From a virus: 20,141 nucleotides of DNA. The notes under the pieces are model-generated. The model was not told the DNA's origin. It was given only the letters and a program-made list of their open reading frames with translations, and searched no databases. Positions within the stretch are counted from its first letter, which is position 1, and each line of letters opens with the position of its first letter. Of this stretch, positions 18,694-20,141 are shown piece by piece. A program made the translations under genes and the position numbers. The stretch spans positions 1-20,141 of the IMG/VR virus record IMGVR_UViG_3300044713_000048, one strand, 5' to 3'.

Positions 18694-19003
18694 CTCTGGT
18701 CACCTCGAAATCGCCATTGGGCTGCAGGATCAGGAGCCAAGCGCCCTGCGGGTAGAAATAGACCTGCTCGTCGCCGATCTGGGTCATGGCGCCTGGGCGA
18801 AACGGCGGATCGCCGGGATAGCGCAGGGTCATAGTCATGCGATCGAGCCTGAAGTTGCCCGAGAATGGTCGGTAGCCGCCGCCATGGGCGTAGCGGTCAT
18901 TGAGTTGCTCGCGCACTGGGCGCTTGTCTTCGGGCAAGAGGATCTCGGGCAGGAACCCGAGATCGGCGGGATGCAGGCGATTGTCGAGTTGGATCCAGGT
19001 CAT
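18686..19003 (-). CDS. conserved phage hypothetical protein
   Basis: A 105-residue protein with a pattern I know from small phage proteins: LGFLPEILLPEDKRPVREQL, then YAHGGGYRPFSGNFRLD, a LRYPGDPPFRP segment, EQVYFYPQGAWLLILQPNGD, and FEVTRVD at the end. The family has no known function that I can state. The GGG-Y-x-P-F centre and the final beta strands suggest a compact beta-rich fold. Start at 19003 overlaps the preceding stop (ATGA). Confidence 0.78.
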   Translation of the reverse strand: MTWIQLDNRLHPADLGFLPEILLPEDKRPVREQLNDRYAHGGGYRPFSGNFRLDRMTMTLRYPGDPPFRPGAMTQIGDEQVYFYPQGAWLLILQPNGDFEVTRVD

Positions 19004-19197
19004 AAAACTTGCCTTCCCAGCAATTCGGCGACGCTGACGTGGCCAGAGGTGAGTTCAAGGATTTTTCGCAGTGTGTTGCGCTTGGGGATCGTGCGACCGG
19101 CCAGCACGCGGTAAATGGTGGTCGGGTGAACCCCGACCATTTTCGCGAACGCCTCGGGGCTGAGCATGTTCTCAGCCAGGAACTGGTCGAGGCTCAT
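19000..19197 (-). CDS. small XRE-type helix-turn-helix protein
   Basis: A 65-residue protein consisting of one Cro-like HTH: helix SLDQFLAENML, S-P-E-A-F-A-K-M-V-G-V (helix 2), TTIYRVLAGRTIPKRNTL (recognition helix plus turn), KILELTSGHVSVAELLG. It is a third single-domain HTH within the right-hand train. It is coupled by ATGA to the genes on both sides. Function as a repressor or activator is likely; target unknown. Confidence 0.82.
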   Translation of the reverse strand: MSLDQFLAENMLSPEAFAKMVGVHPTTIYRVLAGRTIPKRNTLRKILELTSGHVSVAELLGRQVL

Positions 19198-19397
19198 CTG
19201 GCCTCAACAAGTTTGTGATCCACGTAGGCGTAATTGACCGGGTTGTGGTCTTCGACCACGCGCGTGTCGTGGACGGAGGTCCAGCGAAAGGCCAAGTCAG
19301 TAACTTGGCTCATCGCTTCCTCCCGGGTGGCGAAGCGCAAACCGTTGCCGCACCATTTGCCGTCCGGTTCAATCTGAACTTCGGGCTTCCAAGACAT
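19194..19397 (-). CDS. small conserved phage protein, MSWKPEV type
   Basis: A 67-residue protein of a recurrent phage type: SWKPEVQIEPDGKWCGNGLR at the start, then FATREEAMSQVTDLAFRW, TSVHDTRVVEDHNPVNYAY. The order W-x-P-E-V, WCGN, RFAT-x-EEA and D-P/N-VNY is conserved among such proteins as I recall; the function is unknown. The ATG at 19397 has GAGGG before it and shares TGATG with the upstream gene; the extension to 19634 is Arg-rich and not supported. Confidence 0.78.
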   Translation of the reverse strand: MSWKPEVQIEPDGKWCGNGLRFATREEAMSQVTDLAFRWTSVHDTRVVEDHNPVNYAYVDHKLVEAR

Positions 19398-19561
19398 CAC
19401 GCGGCCCTCAAACGGCGCTTTTCGGCGTAATAGCCTGCCAGGAAAGCGTCGCCCGCGCGCACTGGCAGGGCGTTGGCGTAGACGTTGGCTTGCGCCCGCG
19501 TCAGGTTCAGCGCGGCCCGCATGCCATCGCGAAAATGTTCTGTGTATTCTTGGTTTTTCAT
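19397..19561 (-). CDS. small hypothetical protein (54 aa)
   Basis: A 54-residue frame, ATG at 19561 and TGA at 19397-19399. It reads MKNQEYTEHFRDGMRAALNL, TRAQANVYANALPVRAGDAF, then LAGYYAEKRRLRAA. It is helical and basic at its end. AAAAGGAATT precedes the ATG with good spacing. The stop shares a base with the next ATG (TGATG). It runs opposite in frame to the tail of a longer open frame that I reject. No family recognised. Confidence 0.7.
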   Translation of the reverse strand: MKNQEYTEHFRDGMRAALNLTRAQANVYANALPVRAGDAFLAGYYAEKRRLRAA

Positions 19562-19630
19562 GGCAATTCCTTTTCCCGGCGGTGATGCCGATCAGGCCCG
19601 CTCGGGTGCGCCAAACGGGCCTGGGCTCCA
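19562..19630 (-). other. intergenic spacer with an imperfectly placed hairpin
   Basis: The 69-nt gap before the gene at 19397-19561 holds CAGGCCCG (19593-19600) and CGGGCCTG (19616-19623), an 8-bp stem with a 15-nt loop. It has no T tract. It could be a weak RNA structure; I see no other signal. Confidence 0.35.
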
Positions 19631-19786
19631 TCACCTCCTTTCGGTTTGCTTGCGCTCTATGGCGCGCATGCGCTCTATCGCCGCCTCCAACAGCGCCACC
19701 AGACGTTCGCCAGCCTCTAGACGCTGTTGAGGGTTAGGGAGGCGCGCCAACCGGCGCGCCTGTCGTTCGACGCCGATCTTGCTCAT
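19631..19786 (-). CDS. small basic helical protein
   Basis: A 51-residue basic protein: MSKIGVERQARRLARLPNPQ, then QRLEAGERLVALLEAAIERM, ending in RAIERKQTERR. Two amphipathic helices are plausible. The start is the ATG at 19786, coupled by ATGA and preceded by GGAG at 6 nt; the Met at 19792 is an alternative. No family recognised. Confidence 0.65.
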   Translation of the reverse strand: MSKIGVERQARRLARLPNPQQRLEAGERLVALLEAAIERMRAIERKQTERR

Positions 19787-19956
19787 TCCCATCTCCAAGG
19801 TTGAGCGTCGGCGAGGAGCCGCTCGCATTGCGCAGGCGTCATGATCTCCCAGGCGAGCCGCAAGAATTGCTGCAAGTCGCCGACTTCATGGTCGGGCTCG
19901 CTGTCGAGCCCGTGTTGTGTTGCGCTGGCGAGTAGCGCCTCGATGGAATTATCCAT
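19783..19956 (-). CDS. small acidic hypothetical protein
   Basis: A 57-residue acidic helical protein: MDNSIEALLASATQHGLDSE, a second part DLQQFLRLAWEIM, and TPAQCERLLADAQPWRWE at its end. The ATG at 19956 has GAAAGG before it; the longer frame to 19977 lacks support. It begins 2 nt after the stop of the zinc-ribbon gene upstream. No family recognised. Confidence 0.68.
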   Translation of the reverse strand: MDNSIEALLASATQHGLDSEPDHEVGDLQQFLRLAWEIMTPAQCERLLADAQPWRWE

Positions 19957-19958
19957 GG

Positions 19959-20141
19959 TCAAACCTTTCCGATGCATTCGGGACCGAACCCTGAGCGAAT
20001 GCTCTCTGGGACGGTCAGGGGGCGGCCACAGCGGCCACAGCGGCCTTCGTGGGACACTTCCACGCTGTCGGGCGCGGAGGCGTTGGCGGCCATGTGGCGC
20101 CAGAACCAGTCGAAGGCTTTGGCCGATGGGGCGTCACGCGC
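19959..20141 (-). CDS. DUF6011-like zinc-ribbon protein (partial)
   Basis: The frame is open from the right edge of the window to TGA 19959-19961; the N-terminus is outside. The last 60 residues contain AKAFDWFWRHMAANA and then CGRCGRPLTVPESIRSG, with FGPECIGK near the end. C-x2-C-G-R-P-L-x-x-P-E-S-I-x-x-G-x-G-P-x-C is the pattern of the small zinc-binding phage family DUF6011. The family is common in early regions of phage genomes; its role is unknown, binding to nucleic acid is assumed. It is not in the same frame as any longer candidate. Confidence 0.82.
   Translation of the reverse strand, partial: ARDAPSAKAFDWFWRHMAANASAPDSVEVSHEGRCGRCGRPLTVPESIRSGFGPECIGKV

Noticed and set aside
19593-19623. 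Hairpin CAGGCCCG/CGGGCCTG as a terminator
   Set aside because: Loop of 15 nt and no T tract; it stays only as a weak structure in the spacer.
19398-19634. Longer frame upstream of the MSWKPEV gene, including an ATG at 19631 that shares TGATG with the previous stop
   Set aside because: The junction looks attractive (AAAGGAGG close by), but spacing to the ATG is too short, the encoded stretch is Arg-rich, and the frame at 19397-19561 is the better gene.
20027-20050. GCGGCCACA direct repeats near the right end
   Set aside because: They encode the repeated C-G-R of the zinc ribbon (CGRCGR) and need no other explanation.
1-20141. tRNA genes, CRISPR arrays, insertion sequences, att sites, integrase
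   Set aside because: I looked for cloverleaf-like segments, regularly spaced repeats, transposase motifs and tyrosine or serine recombinase motifs and saw none; the two resolvase-like HTH proteins lack a catalytic domain.

Overview
The window is a piece of a GC-rich double-stranded DNA bacteriophage (or prophage) genome. The evidence is tightly packed small genes, nearly all on the minus strand, joined by 1-nt (TGATG), 4-nt (ATGA) or 8-nt stop/start overlaps; a D5-type replicative helicase, an SNF2-type helicase, a VRR-NUC-like nuclease, an SSB-tailed protein and an HNH protein; and many families known mainly from phages of proteobacteria. Base composition and a PEP-CTERM envelope protein suggest a Gram-negative host, probably an alphaproteobacterium of soil or water; that host assignment is inference. 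No integrase, terminase, capsid, tail or lysis gene is recognised.

Layout from the left. (i) 1-679, plus strand: the 3' end of a long Ala/Gly-rich gene, probably the edge of the virion module, meeting the leftward genes tail to tail. (ii) 673-1948: a small membrane ORF, an HNH protein, and a secreted PEP-CTERM protein bounded by two hairpins, which looks like an independently acquired cassette. (iii) 1986-9466, minus: one long leftward operon starting at a putative promoter/operator region (9467-9558). In transcription order it holds a coiled-coil protein, a probable ssDNA-binding protein with an EDQDDIPF tail, a structured 87-nt intergenic leader, several small genes, a winged-helix protein, a VRR-NUC-like nuclease, a DUF6378-like and a DUF7694-like protein, two XRE regulators, a second winged-helix protein, the SNF2 helicase and a Pro/Gly-rich repeat protein. 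(iv) 9559-9951, plus: one lone Gln/Ala-rich coiled-coil gene running against the rest. (v) 9923-15495, minus: an operon headed by the D5/DUF5906 helicase, followed by a hypothetical gene, two Pro-rich low-complexity proteins, an Ig-like domain protein, two small proteins, an Acb2/Tad1-like candidate anti-CBASS protein and a stand-alone LuxR-type HTH. (vi) 15656-20141, minus: a train of 18 small genes, including three HTH proteins, zinc-ribbon proteins and many hypotheticals, ending at a strong hairpin (15629-15655).

Functionally, (iii) and (v) together look like the replication, recombination and host-takeover half of the genome. The D5 helicase, SSB-like protein, SNF2 helicase and nuclease would act on phage DNA; the HTH/XRE/LuxR/winged-helix proteins would time expression; the small proteins are typical host-modulation or counter-defence genes. 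The most interesting items are the phage-borne PEP-CTERM protein with its hairpin-bounded leader, the Acb2/Tad1-like protein coupled to a LuxR HTH, the competing-hairpin leader at 7957-8043, and the pair of diverged winged-helix paralogues.
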